Shown here piece after piece: positions 41,067 to 53,900 of a stretch of 64,000 bases of DNA. Each line of letters opens with the position of its first letter. Positions within the stretch are counted from its first letter, which is position 1. Below the pieces are notes generated by a model. It made no database searches, had not been told where the DNA came from, and worked only from the letters and a program-made list of their open reading frames with translations. Source of the stretch: Wuchereria bancrofti. Lineage: Eukaryota; Nematoda; Chromadorea; Rhabditida; Onchocercidae. Where the stretch lies: NCBI GenBank assembly GCA_005281725.1, contig SSBO01000007.1, forward strand, positions 6,185,415-6,249,414. The letters run 5' to 3'. The translations under genes were made by a program, and so were the position numbers.

Positions 41067-42510
41067 AGTAATTATTATTATTATGGCAATGAATTGGTTA
41101 AAGAAAGAAAGAAAAAAATTGAAAAAAAATTTTTTTTTTGATTGTGTAATTTTTTTTGAATTTTTAGGAAAATCCGTTCCGACGACGAATTTGTCAAGTA
41201 TTTTCTGATGATGGCGCTGGAAATTTAACATTTGATGATTTTTTGGATATGTTTTCCGTATTTAGTGAAATGGCACCGCTACAACTCAAATTGAAATACG
41301 CATTCCGAATCTACGGTATTGTGATTTTCCTTTGTCTATTTATATCGATATAAATTTTTATTTATTATGTAGAAAATTATATTTTTGAATTAAAGTTGTT
41401 TAGTTGAATTTATGGAAAGATGGAAATTATAACCTGCTAAATATATGAATATGGAAATCAAATATGTTAAGCATATTTAATATACTTCATATATTAAAGT
41501 GATAAATATATGAAGTATATTAAATTGAAATTATAAATATATGAAATATAAGAATCAGCAAATATATGAAATGGAATAGTAAGATAGTAAAATATGTCAA
41601 AAATACTAAATTAAAACGGCAAATATGTGAAATGTATGAAATAATAAAAATGAAATAAAGGTAAACATTTGAAATGGTTACGAAGTGAATGATGCAAAAC
41701 AAAAAAGCTTAAAAGATTTTATGTAATCAGTCTGTTACAAATAAATTTAATTTTTTTTACCATGTTACAGGTAGAATATGAAATTATGAAAATTAAATAT
41801 ATAAAATAATGAAATAAAAACCTTTTTTTATAGATTTTGATGGTGATGATCAGCTTGGTCACGATGATTTAAGCAAAATTATTCGATGCTTAACGCGTGA
41901 TGAATTATCAGATGAAGAAGTTGAATTTATCATTGAAAGGGTAAAATAATATATTTCACACTTTATAAATAATAAGTTTTTTCTTTGTAAATTGATAATT
42001 ATACAAGAATAAATAATATTACTTTTTTTTAGTATCAATTAATAATAACTGCAAATATTTTGATCACTAATAGATTAAATTAGAATGTAATAAAATAATA
42101 AGAAAGTCTCATTAGATTATTTTTATTATGAGAGAAAGAAATATAATAATGTCATTTTTAGTTTTTAATAAGCAATTGATTTTTTAGCTGCTTACAACTA
42201 CTAAAATTAAAAATAGACTCAATTCAAAATTGAACTTGAAGAAAAAAATTAAAATGATTTGAGAATTGTACATTCTTACATTTATAGATTTGTTTACAGT
42301 TTGTTTTATAGTATTTCTACAGCACAAAAAAAAAAGTTTTATTTACCTTTTTTAAAAATTTCAAAATATCCCTGAAATTATTATTTTCCATTCTTTTAGG
42401 TAATCCAAGAAGCAGATCTCGATGGTGATGAGCAAATATCATATGCCGAATTTGAACATGTCGTTTCACGTTCACCAGATTTCATTCGTACTTTCCATAT
42501 CCGTATTTAA
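39418..42510 (+). CDS. calm-1: Calcium- and integrin-binding EF-hand protein, CIB2 type
   Basis: Five exons, 39418-39504, 40867-41019, 41168-41315, 41834-41940, 42400-42510 (TAA), give 201 residues. It starts MGNTGSS, an N-myristoylation consensus, and goes on [38 protein letters not shown] and KYAFRIYDFDGDD, ending [12 protein letters not shown]. These are CIB2 family landmarks. Two C-terminal EF-hand loops look functional: EF3 at 130-141, with Asp rather than Glu at loop position 12 as in other CIBs, and EF4 at 171-182 with canonical Glu182. The N-terminal hands have no intact loops. Known relatives include mammalian CIB2 and C. elegans CALM-1, subunits of TMC mechanotransduction channels, and CIB1, an integrin tail binder; a membrane-associated calcium sensor is inferred. 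Intron 1 holds the 39-bp repeat array. The gene converges on the stl-1-type gene. Confidence 0.93.
39532..39843. repeat. 39-bp tandem repeat, eight units, in CIB2-type intron 1
   Basis: Units start with AGATTG at 39532, 39571, 39610, 39649, 39688, 39727, 39766 and 39805. They differ at one or two bases (TTGGAT/TTGTAT, AATAATAAG/AATAACAAG). The unit length is a multiple of three and both strands stay open through the array, so the exon 1 frame reads into it (repeat [13 protein letters not shown]) and stops just after it at 39847-39849. Confidence 0.92.
40081..40138. repeat. Nested imperfect inverted repeat in CIB2-type intron 1
   Basis: TACCGTAATGCT at 40081 pairs with AGCAT...TACGGTA near 40103-40119, and CTCTGTA near 40097 pairs with TACAGAG near 40128. 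The element could fold into a branched hairpin. Confidence 0.45.
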
Positions 42511-43669
42511 TGAAACAGGATAAGCTTTTATTTATTGTTTATTCAAATAAATTTTTTCTTCTTTGTTAATTTTGATAAGAATTATTGAAAATTTTGCAGT
42601 TTAATTTTATCAACGTACATAGGTATTAATTTTTTAACAAATCTTTTTTTACCTATGTAAATATTGGCAATATATCATAAAAACAAACATATCATCGCAT
42701 TGAAATAATGACAAGATTTTGCATTTGCATAATTTGTAATTTACTATATAATTAGTGATTTAATGCTAATTTACTTATCCATTTATTCTCATTATGCGAT
42801 TAATTATAAAATTTGAGAAAATTATTCTAAATTGTTACTAGGATGAGATGTTTTATAAGTTTTTGCTAATAATTGCGAAACTTGTGAATATCAATTTGTA
42901 CGCAAATATCACTAACCTCAACATTTTTATTCTGCACTGTAAAAAATTAACAAAATTAAATGTAAAACATAGACCCGTCATGTAAAATATTCTGATAGAA
43001 ACAAAATAATTCACAATTGTCATCGCCTATAATATTAACTATTCTCTCATCATACCATTCATTAATGTAATACTTTTGAATTTTGTAAATGATAACAGTA
43101 CTATCATATCATAAATCATAAATTATCGTAAATGTCCACTATCATAAATGTCCAAAACAGTATAGTATCATTCTAAAAACAATTAGAAATCAATTACTCA
43201 TAATTTAAGCTCGAATTTCTTATAATGGGAAAATTGTGCTTCCAATTTTAAGCACTCTCACTAATCTATTATGAACAATTTCCTATTCTTTATTTCTACA
43301 AAAAAAAGAAAAAAAATTGCAAATTTTCACAGGTCTTGAAAAATTTTAAATTGAATAGAATGTTCAATTCGTTAAAACTAACAAATTTCTCCGTCGCAAA
43401 AATGATATGTACTTGTGAAATAAAAATAATTCATGTAAAATAAAAACATAAAATCAGTAATGAAATGAAACAGAAATGGATTTTTTTTTGAACCAGAAAA
43501 CTGAAAAAGAAATGGATTCTCAAACATAAACATGAAAAATAAGAGATAGATATGTTTGATAGTATGACTGAGGTGCGATTATGGAAATAATAAATTATGT
43601 GAAACAGTCCCAATTAAACAATAAAAATATGATATAAAATAAAAAATAATGCTATTACATGATATAAAA
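42511..43669. other. 3' intergenic region between convergent CIB2-type and stl-1-type genes
   Basis: It holds the two facing 3' UTRs. No open frame with coding character is present; the minus frame at 43431-43613 is a chance frame. Direct repeats of TATCATAAAT occur near 43095-43150. Confidence 0.6.
42546..42551 (+). terminator. Candidate polyadenylation signal for the CIB2-type gene
   Basis: AATAAA occurs 36 nt after the stop codon and is followed by a T-rich stretch, a usual spacing for a short nematode 3' UTR. Confidence 0.5.
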
Positions 43670-46600
43670 CTAAGAAAGTTTTCCTCCACCATCCTTTGTT
43701 TCAGGACCATTTTGTTTCAATGAAAGCCTAAAAAAATTGTATTGACAGAAAACTGAAATAAGATAGAATTCATATTTTATACTAAGCTGTAAAAAAAATT
43801 TAAATTGATAACTTACATGAATGGTTCCTTCTTTCTTGCTAATTCATTATAAACCGTCAATGCTTGAGCAACCATACCGCTTGCATTAGCCAAATCAGAT
43901 GGTACAATTATTGTATTTGTTTCTTTAGCTATTTGTCCAAAAGCTGTTACATATTTCTCAGCTACCGATAACGCTGCCGCATCATAGCCACCTGTTTTGT
44001 TTAATGATTCCGAAACTAATTTAATACTCAAAGCTTGAGCTTGTGCATTTATTTGAATTGCTTCTGCCTAAAATTAATTATTATTTTAAACAGCTTTACT
44101 CAAAATCTCTACAAAATGACATGATTAGCATATAGCTTATAGTAGTTTCATACACTTTCCTGTAACAGTGTTGTTGAAAGAAAAAATTTTTGGTATAAAT
44201 AAATTCCAAGGCTGTAATGTATTTTTCAAATAAAACCTGAAGTTTTTTCATACTACTGGTATTCAATTTCCTTTTTTTTGTTCTCTGTTTTTAGGTATCA
44301 ACAATTTTTATTATTAATATTTCTGTTCGTGTTTAATCTCTTAATCTGGACAAAGTGTCATCAAAAAAAATCAAAAAATTGGAATCTTTTCATTAAATTA
44401 GCTACCTTTCCCTTGGCTTCATTAATTTTTTCTTGCATCGAAGCTTCTGATGCTAAAATGCGTGCTCGTTTTTCACCTTCTGCAATATTAATTGCTGCCT
44501 CACGTTTACCCTCTGATTCTAAAATTGCGGCTCGCTTCCGCCGTTCCGCTTCCACTTGCATCTGAAATACATCTCATTTAATTTTCTTCTTTTTCCCTTC
44601 TCTAGCTACAAGTTTTTTGGTTATGACAAGAATACAACGAGAATTTCCGAGCATTCTCGAATGCACGTCATGGCATAATGAAATTTAACAAAGAATGTAT
44701 CACTTTTTATTGATCATTAATATTCATGGTTGATACGTTTTGCGTTGACAAAATAAAATTTGATTATATAAAAAACTGAAACGCCAAAATATACTTCAAA
44801 CATAGATGAACTTTTGAAAAGCAAAGAAAAAGGACCTGCATTGCTTCCTGAATTTTTATAGGCATCGTCATGTCCCCTGAAATTTGATATAATGTCATCA
44901 CCTTATATTAACTAACTCATTCTTTTTAAAACAAATTTCACTTCCATTTTACTGCAAACATTATAAATAGAATGATCAGTTTAAAAGCAAAGAATTAATT
45001 TAACAAAATTCGTTTCAAAACAATCACTACTAAAATAATTCCAACATTGGAAAATTTCTAAATTAAGTCTGAAACAACTGAAAGAAATACTTACTAATTT
45101 CATATCGCATGCACTGTAATCCCCAAGGCTCGGCTGCTTTATTAATTGATTCTGCAAAATGTGAAAACTTTTCAGGCAATGCATAGTTTCTATCATAACT
45201 CTTAAAGAATCATTTCTAGTTTTCTGCAAATGTAAACGGCTTAAATTTAATTCCACAAATTAACTAATTAACTTTAAAACTAATTTTACAAATCTTCGTC
45301 CACATTTATGTGACAATCAGTCAGGATTCATTATAGAGCATAATCTTGGACAACAGGTAATCTTCCATTATGTGCGTGATCTACCTAGCGCAGGTGCTTC
45401 CTCAATAATATAACCTCAGTAATGGTAACATCTATTATTTTATTTTTCACACACACTTTTGTTGCAGTTGTATGAGTACAAATAGTCTGTGGGTCTGTGG
45501 TGCTTCTCTTAGTCAACTAATTATCATATATGAAATGATTCTCCAACTATTTGTTATCAATAGAGTTCATTAGCTTAACTAATTAAATGATAATTTAAAA
45601 TAACATTACTGTAAGCGATAATACTACTGTAATTAAACGATGGTACTACTGTAAGCGATAATACTATTGTATACAAATGAGAACACATTCAAAAGAATGT
45701 TATAAGACTAATTTCACAGATAGCGCAAAAACGACACTACTTTAGTATTGTTATTAAAACATACCGACAATATTAATGTTCAGCTGTTCACGTTCCTTAA
45801 ATACTGTATCTAGATTGATTTTGCCTACTTCTGAACGCATCGTTGTTTGTGCAAGCTGTGTAATCGCATATTCTGGATCTTCAACACCATATGAAGCCTA
45901 GACAAATTTAATTAAACTAGAGTTTTACGTCAATCATAAATTAAGGTCTGAAGAATTTCAACCGCTACCATTTGTGTCTTTAAAATGCGCAAAATGAAAA
46001 CGTGTAAATTCAAGAAATATAGGAGAAATAGCGAACAGCAGAGAGAGAGAAAAAAAAGAAACTCCTTTACATACTTTGTACGGATCAATTACTCGTAAAT
46101 AGAGAACTCCATCAATTTGTAATTGTACATTATCACTTGTTACAGCACCTTGTTGTGGTACTTCAATTGCTAACTCTTTTAAAACTTGTACATACTTGAT
46201 ACGATCGAGAAATGGTAGTAGAATATTGAATCCCTGTAAAATTTTATTTCCTAAATTAATTGCGAGAAATTTTTACCATATTTCATCAAAAATGAGAAGT
46301 TCATCTCTTCTTAACAATGTAGTCAAATTGAAATAAATACTTACAGGATCTAAGATGGAATGAAACTTCCCCATGCGTTCAACTACCCAAGCCTCCTGCT
46401 GTGGGACGAAATTCACGAAAAAATTAGCTTTTCCTCGAACGGCTCCTCTTCGTTGAATTTGAGTAGCAGTATTCCTAAAACAATCCTTCTTGAAACACTA
46501 ATTTCGTTTTGTGAACTGTTGTAAATTTAAAGAATGAAGCAACAGCTGAAGTGAAATGAAATAAAATTAAATTAACAAATAAAATCAGAACACAATACAT

Positions 46601-47055
46601 AAAATCATAGAGAGCTAAGTCAATCTAAATTAAAATAGAATTAAGGTAGAATGAAGTAAAATGAACTAAAGTCAACTAAATAAAGCTAAGAGGACTCAAA
46701 TAAAATTTAATAGGATAAAGTGAAGTAAACTGAGTCGAGTTAAAATGAAGACTAAAACAACTAAAATGACTTGTAAATGGCGAATTAAATTAAGGAATTG
46801 AAGACGTTCCAAAAAAAAAAGAAAAAACTGAAAGCAGCAAATTCAACTAACAAGAATCGGGATGTAAATATGCGAAAATTAATTCAATCAAATGAAATAA
46901 AGTTCAGCTAAGGTTACTAGAATAAATTAAAATCTCAAAACGGAAATTGGAATGAATCCTCACATGAATGAATCAAAAGAGTTTAAATATGTGGTGCCAA
47001 GACGACCAAATGCTGACGGGTTAAGGCTTCTCTTCAACGATGATACTAAAGCCAT
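43670..47055 (-). CDS. stl-1: Stomatin-like protein 2, mitochondrial SPFH-domain scaffold
   Basis: Ten minus-strand exons, 46964-47055, 46345-46474, 46075-46233, 45765-45897, 45095-45151, 44836-44876, 44406-44561, 43817-44067 and 43670-43727 (nine listed spans complete the frame), give 358 residues, matching the roughly 356 of human STOML2. The start MALVSSLKRSLNPSAFGRL is basic, Ser/Leu-rich and lacks acids: a mitochondrial presequence. Then FVPQQEAWVVERMGKF and DPYKASYGVEDPEYAITQLA (SPFH/Band 7 domain), AAEPWGLQCMRYEI, a charged coiled coil (MQVEAERRKRAAILESEGKR) and the C-terminal AEKYVTAFGQIAKETNTIIV typical of SLP-2. Family members sit on the inner mitochondrial membrane, bind cardiolipin and prohibitins, and stabilise respiratory complexes and proteases. 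The start follows acceptor TTTTCAG by four bases, so trans-splicing is likely. The gene is divergent from the Shc gene. Confidence 0.93.
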
Positions 47056-47861
47056 CTTTCTGAAAATAAAAGTGTTAGGTGTAAGTCCAATTAAGAAAGC
47101 ATTTCGTTCCGTTTTACTCTTCCTTATAAATCAGTTAATCCGGAATATCGGAATAAAAACTCTATAACTTCTCATCACCCTTACACTATAAAACACTGCA
47201 AATGACGCCCGGGTCACGATTTCTTGAAATAGCGAAAAATACGGTTACGGCTAGATAAAAAGAAGGAAATGGTATTTCTTTTTAAAGTTTGTACCTTAAT
47301 TTGTTTTGATTTCTGGTTATACTATATGATTTTGCGAATGTTTAAGTGCAAAAATATTTGATTATGAATTTTAAGTGATTTTTCAAATGCTCTTCAAAAT
47401 CATCAAATTCACATAATGGGTTATGGTAATTAGAATTTTTCATATTTTTTTCAATCTATTTGAGTAATTAAATTATTATATGACTTATATATGGCATTTT
47501 TTTTTTGTTTTAATGAGGCGGAATTATGTGAATTATATGTATAATATTCAAATGTATGCGTGTGTAGAAGAAATGTTTGCGCATACGCATATATCTCAAA
47601 CTTTTTTGTCTTCTAATTTTTGTTTACTAAAGATCATTTCAATGATCATTTCAGTGAAAAAAACCATCGAAAGGTTAACTGTAGACAGAAAGATATGTAA
47701 ATTAAGTTTTATTTGAGGTAATTTTAGTTGGTGTGGACTTTACTTCAAGAAATATTTAAGTAACATATGCAGTCTTCAATGTTACGAATTAAAAAGTGTA
47801 TATCTGAAGTGATTTCTTTAAGAAATGATTTGATTGAATAATAATCCCAAGAATATTAAGG
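47056..47861. promoter_or_regulatory. Shared divergent promoter region, stl-1 type and Shc genes
   Basis: Only about 0.8 kb separates the two start codons, which point away from each other, so both promoters must lie here. A GC-rich patch, TGACGCCCGGGTCA, at about 47203-47216 stands out from the AT-rich background, next to an ACTATAAAAC near 47185-47194. The open frame at 47480-47716 (plus) has no recognisable domain and is probably chance, though an extra 5' exon of the Shc gene cannot be excluded. Confidence 0.45.
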
Positions 47862-50629
47862 ATGTTGGAAGACGGAGATGTAATATCTCCAAGTGATGAG
47901 GAACTGTTGAAAGAATTGAAAACGGGTCAAACTTTTTATTTAAAGGTACATTTTACTCGAAAATATACTAAAATTTCATAAATTTCAAATTGCTGTTTAT
48001 GATTTTAAAATATATGTTTTTGTTTGTTTCTGTAAAAAGAAAAAAAGGTGCTTTATAAGAGTTTATCTGTGACAGATATTATTTCAGTATCTTGGATCGG
48101 TGCAGGTTTTTGAATCGTTAACGAAGAAAAAACCTGAAGAAAGAGATAACTGGACAAGGTACTGTTCGTTATTTAATAAGAACAACGTTGCCGAAAGTTG
48201 TATCAATTATTTGGCTTGCAAAATGATGATTTTATTATAAATTTGTATCTTTCAGGCATTGCATGTATCGTATTTGTCATCAGCTGGGTGTATGTAACGA
48301 AAATTTGAGGCCTGATGAACGACTGCTTGATGTAAGTTAGAATTTATTAAAAGAAATCTAAAACTGTTGTATCAGACCTGTTAGAATGTAGTACTGTATC
48401 TGTTTTTGCTGAATGACTTGTTGTCTTATCGTTAATATAATTTTGAATTAAATAAGGCACATTTAGCTTTTATTTTCATTGAATTTATTAGGTTAGCTAA
48501 TGCAGAAATTAATAAGCTTTAAGATGCAAACTAATAAAAATGATAAAAGCCAGACAGACTAGTTTTAATTGATCAGTTAGTCAGATAAAAAGTGATGATA
48601 ATACTTTTAATTGATCAGTTAGTCAAATAAAACAGTTAATTAGTTTCTGGTTATTTTTTTTTTTTGCATTAGTTAGTTTTTGTATGAAACGAATTAGCAT
48701 GCTCGCTTGGAAATAATTTTTTGTTACGGAAATGTAATCAATAAATTAATTAATTGCAGAAATTCGGCGAAGTGAAGGTTGAAGACAAAAATGTTGAACT
48801 AAATGTGGCATTACATGCTTTTATAATTCTGGATAAAGATGGTATACGTATTTTGGAACGACATCCTATCCATGTTATCTCATATGCTTCATCCGGTACA
48901 GAGGTCTGCTTTTACCAGATTTTAAATTGATTTAACATGAACATTATCAGTTCTATTATTTATTTATTTATAAGGAAAATTCGAAAGGTTATTTTTGACG
49001 TATTACACTTTATCATGCTTATCGCTCACATGGCAAACTTTGTAGGGATTAAAAAGTTTTGCTTTTTGATATCTTTGCTAACTTTTAGTTTAAATGCATC
49101 ACTGTTAATGTTTGATTTTACATATTGCTATATTGATAATATTTCAATAATGTAATATTAGTGGAGGCTTCATGGGAAGAACTGTAAAAACTGTAAATGA
49201 AATCATATCTCTCATATTTGGTTGGACTCACTAAGGTTGAACTATTTCAAATAACTAAAGGAATCAATGCTAAGGAATTCTTTTTAAAGTGTTGTGTAAA
49301 ATTATGGGAAATTTTCCATTAGAAAAATTTCTGCTCCTAGAATTATACTGTTTTTTTTTTTTCTTCATCTTCTTCCTTTCTTCAGGAAAGTACCAAAGGA
49401 GTGTTTTGCTTTGTATCGCATGTTCGAGAACTTGGAAGACGATGCTTAGTTTTTATGGAACCTGATAAGAATGTCGATTTTATTATGGAGACTATTCTTC
49501 AAATATTTCGATTAAATAATAAAGGTTGAAAAAAAAAGGATTCGAATTTATATTTTGACTCGAATTCATATTTATATTTTGGTAGTACAGTTTTATCATC
49601 CAAATAATTTTTCCTTTGTTTTTCCAAGTACTATTCACTTTACCTGATTTACTATGAAAATATTCATTCCTGTAAAGTTTTCTACACTTTTGCCTATTTT
49701 AAAAGTATTATTTTCTCAACTTACTCTTGTCTTTCTAGGACATGGCAATAAGTTGAGCATAGAAATAGCAACATCATCAGAATCGAGTTCGAATTATGGT
49801 AAAATTTATACATTTGAATCAAATTTCGATATTTTTTCGGTCTTAGTGATTTGCTGGCTAATTGAATTAGTCAAATTTAAAGTTTAATTTGTAAAATTTG
49901 ATTTGTCCCAATATTTTAAATCCCTATCTATTCTTTTTTTCTTTGTTCTATTCCTACTCCTTTACTTTTTTGGAGGTTTTTCGAACTTAATGAGCATTAA
50001 TGTTATTACTAAATGAATTAGACGATATATCTAGTGTGTATATTAATTATTAATTACATATATATATACTTGTATTTATAGTTATATTCATATTTTGTTA
50101 ATTCATCGGTAAACTCGATGTAGTATGATATGTTTGCTTTTTCAGATCATCAAACTTCTGTGAACATATGTAATTTGCCAGCTGCTTTGGGTCTCGACAG
50201 ACAACCTTGGTATCATGGTGAAATGGGACGTGCTACCGCCGAATCTGTGCTACGAAATGAAGGTGATTTTTTGGTTCGTATTAGTCCGAACACTGCCAAT
50301 AATTTTGTGCTCTCTGGAATTGCAAATTCAATTGCGAGACATTTCTTGTTATTGGATGAAAATGATCAAAAGGTAAATTTTTCTTTTTTTTTGAAATCAT
50401 TAGTTTTTTTTTTCTCACTCTCTTTATATATATAATGTTTATTTATTATTTATAGTTTGAAATTAATAATGAATTCTTGTAGGTTCGCAAGCAACAACAA
50501 GTATTCGAAACAATTGTTGAACTGATTGAGTACCATCGAGGAGAAAATGTGCCAATTATCTCGGAAGGTAGTGAATTACATTTGATCCGTCCCATTGTAA
50601 AGTTTACTGCATCATTACCACGCCGATAA
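47862..50629 (+). CDS. shc-1: Shc-family adaptor: PTB domain followed by SH2 domain
   Basis: Eight exons, 47862-47945, 48088-48158, 48256-48331, 48760-48903, 49386-49524, 49739-49798, 50146-50372, 50483-50629 (TAA), give 315 residues in one frame. Residues about 22-170 form a PTB domain (FYLKYLGSVQVFESL, HVISYASSGTEESTKGVFCF, and a C-terminal helix IMETILQIFRL). After a short linker comes an SH2 domain from 213 (WYHGEMGRATAESVL, GDFLVRIS with phosphotyrosine-binding Arg236, YHRGENVPIISEGSELHL). PTB-then-SH2 order and the PIIS-x-GSEL signature are specific to Shc. The linker (about 172-210) has no YxN motif, so the CH1 region that recruits Grb2 in vertebrates is missing, as in the compact nematode form; C. 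elegans SHC-1 acts in stress and insulin/JNK signalling. A short extra 5' exon remains possible because the acceptor before the ATG is weak. Confidence 0.88.
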
Positions 50630-50943
50630 ATGAAATAGGCAGAGTAAGAAGAAATATGATTGTATGAGCTTATCTATATGACCAATGAAATATTTATGCC
50701 GATAATTTGAGGTATCTATTTAGAAAATTTGAAAAGGGAAGGATGGTGGAAGGTAAAAAGGAATTGAAATAATCGTACAATATTCTTTTTTGATTAGATG
50801 GTATTGCCTCTCTCCCTCCCCCTCTCTCTTTTTCCCTCTCCCTTTCTCTTCTGTCTTCATTATTATTACTTCTGCAGCATCACTTATTGCTACAGTTGTT
50901 TATATTCTGGATGTGCTCGAATTGTTGTAATTAATAGCAATTA
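50630..50943. promoter_or_regulatory. Short Shc-ZP intergenic spacer with strong pyrimidine tract and acceptor
   Basis: The 314-bp gap contains a CT-rich tract (about 50806-50855) and then TACTTCTGCAG ending at 50877, a good 3' splice site 66 nt upstream of the next gene's ATG. A second AG lies at 50896-50897. A seven-codon upstream ORF sits at 50911-50934. No canonical AATAAA for the Shc gene was seen. Spacing and signals fit an operon with a trans-spliced downstream gene, but a separate promoter is possible. Confidence 0.4.
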
Positions 50944-53900
50944 ATGATGTCTGACCACCATATACTTTCAATATTATTGCAATTATTTCCGTTTTTACTG
51001 ATCCTGAATTTCGTGCATTCATTACATGTCCTTGATACTGCTGTATCTTGTGATCAGGTAAAATATTCAAATAATTCTTTCAGTATTTTAAGATATTGAT
51101 TTTTTCTTTTTTTTTTTTTTTTTTTTGGGGACTTGTTATAAATCATTTCAAATAAACGTTTTATACTTGGATATGCTGATTTACTAGGAGTAGTTTGTTT
51201 AATGATAAAGTTAAGAATTCGGCTGAAATTTTGATAATAATTGCTTAATTTGAGATTGAAATCTAAATTAGAGAAGAAAAAATGTAATTGTTCTGGAAAA
51301 TTAACTGTGTGATATTTTAATACTTTTCTATTATTTTAATTAAGCTTTGTTGTTTTCATTGAACTTCAGTTAAAACTTTTATTAGCATTTGATTCATTCT
51401 GAATGCAAAGCATATTAATTTATTATGCTTTTGAAAAATAATTTATGATTAACTTTTCGACACTTTTGTTTCCACTTCATGTTAAATCTTTCAATTGTTC
51501 TGTCTTTGTGGAAGCGAAGTAATAATCAAAATTTAAATTAGCTTATTGTGGAAGTTTTAAATTTCTGATCATGTATTTTTTTTTTGTCTTTTCGCAGAAG
51601 CAATCAACTATTACAAATTAAGATTTGAAATTTTAGATTTCTTAAGCACTACCTCAAAACAGTATTTGAGTTTGAATTTTACAAAAAAAAAGTTTTTTTT
51701 TAATTTCTATTCTACATCTTAATAATTATAAAATTTTAAAGGTTAGGAAATAGAGCAGAAATAAGATGAGTTATTAGATGAAAATAATTTATTGTTTGCT
51801 CAATATTCGTTATCCATTATTTTAGTCTATGCAATTATTATTAATGGTAAGATAAAATTCCATTCTTCTTTGTTTGTTTTTCTATTTATGACTTAAACTA
51901 ACATTTTATTTTATTTTAATTTATTGCCAGTAATACATTTTGTCAATATTTTATATTTTTTTTGACATTATAATTCAGCAATTAACATTGTATGCTTTTA
52001 ATTTTTACAGATAAATTGATAATTCAATGAAAATTATTGAAAAATTAATAAAGTGCAAAAGTTCTAGCAGTTATAGATTGGATTTTTTTGCAGGGTTTAT
52101 TTTCTGTCTGAAATTTTTGATTCTAAGCTTTACTTGCAATATAATTAGTCAATTTAAACACAATTTACTAGTGAAAATTTTATATTTTGTCGATTTAATG
52201 CTAATATGCTAAACTATATGTTAAACTATCTCGAGTGTTTTCACTCGAGAAGCGTTTTAGTTTTCATTTTTCAAAAAAAAAAAATTTAATTTTTGACGCT
52301 AGGTTTAAATAGTTTTTTCTTTTTTTCCACTTTTTGTCAAATAATCTTTTCTTAATGAAGGGATATTTGATTGGTTTATTTGCTTTCATTTTTTTTTTTG
52401 AGGTATTATTAAAAAAATTAAAATATTTTAATATTTTGTTTAAATAATTGATAATATCTTTCTAAAATGTTAATTACATATAATTAGTAATTATTTTATT
52501 GATTTCTTCCATTCCTCCAATTAATATTATTCTGTTAAAATGTATTAAAGCAAACTATTATTAATATTGTTAATCGTAAGAATATTGGTACTTATAAAAT
52601 AAATTATTTTTTATGATTTTTTGCTACGACATTATGCAAATTTTTTTTTCAATTAGTTGTTAATTATCATGCAGTTTAATTTTAAAAAAAAAACATAAAA
52701 TATCGATTTGCATTATTATTGCTATCTAACCTAAATGACTTAAAATATGAGGAAAAAAACGAACAAAAAGGAAGAAAAGTTTAATAATATTTGCATTTTA
52801 ATTTTATTAATTTTCCTGAAATTAAGTTAAATTTTGGAATTAGTTGAAAATCTGACCAATTATACAATGGCAGGAAAAGAAGAAGAAAAGAAACTTCCAA
52901 ACGATCTTAAGCTTAATAGAAACAATAATTTGTATTTCATAAAAAAAAAGAGGAAAAACTGAACTTTCTGTGACCGAATAATTTTTTTTAAATTTAAAAT
53001 CGAACTGAAAGAAAATCAAAAAAAAAAAAGATTTGAACATATGAAATACCTAAAATTTTTCGCTTTCTTCTTGATAAAATTAACTTATTGAAAAAAAATT
53101 TTAATATTTCATTTTTAATATATAGTTGATAAATACAAATTAACGTTTGTTACAAACATTCCAATTATCACATAATTTTAGATATTTCGTAAATTTTAGA
53201 TATTTTATATATGTTTAAATTTTGAAATTTATATTTGTTTATATCATTGTTTTTATTATATAGCGAAAAATTTATGGCGAAAAATGCAGAATAATTAATT
53301 TAGCTAATGGATAAAATATGAATCAATGAAGCGTTTATTAATAAAATTAATAATATATTTTAATGAAATTATATTTATTTAATTCAATATTAAATATCAT
53401 TTATGAAAATATAATGATTTGTAAACAATTACTTAATTTGATCACTGATAAGCAAGGAAGAGTAGAAAAATGATAAGCAGAAAGAAAATAAAATGACAAT
53501 GAAATTTGATCATTGATAACCACAATTAGCTAACTAATTAATTATCCAATTAATTACTGACTAATAATTGTTAATAGAATTACTTGGCGTATTTAATTTA
53601 AGTATTTAATAATTTAGTTTAAAACATTTAATTCCAATTTGTTGCTAATAAATTGGAAATTTAATTATTTCCCTTACATTGCATTTCGAATTGAATGATC
53701 GAACCGAAAATTCTTTAATATAAAATCATTGAAAATAATTGATTAAACAATTAGCATAAAGTTAAATTTTTGTTGTTCATAGATCTATCAAAATAATTTG
53801 AACAAAACCGGAAAATCGGACATGGCATCATTTTTTTTTTTCTTTTTAAGAATATAATTACAGTTTAAATATTGTATTTTCATTCTTATATAAAAAGAAA

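Noticed and set aside
46952..47167. Plus-strand 71-codon frame opposite stl-1 exon 1
   Set aside because: It is the antisense shadow of the presequence exon; the minus frame joins to a full SLP-2 protein.
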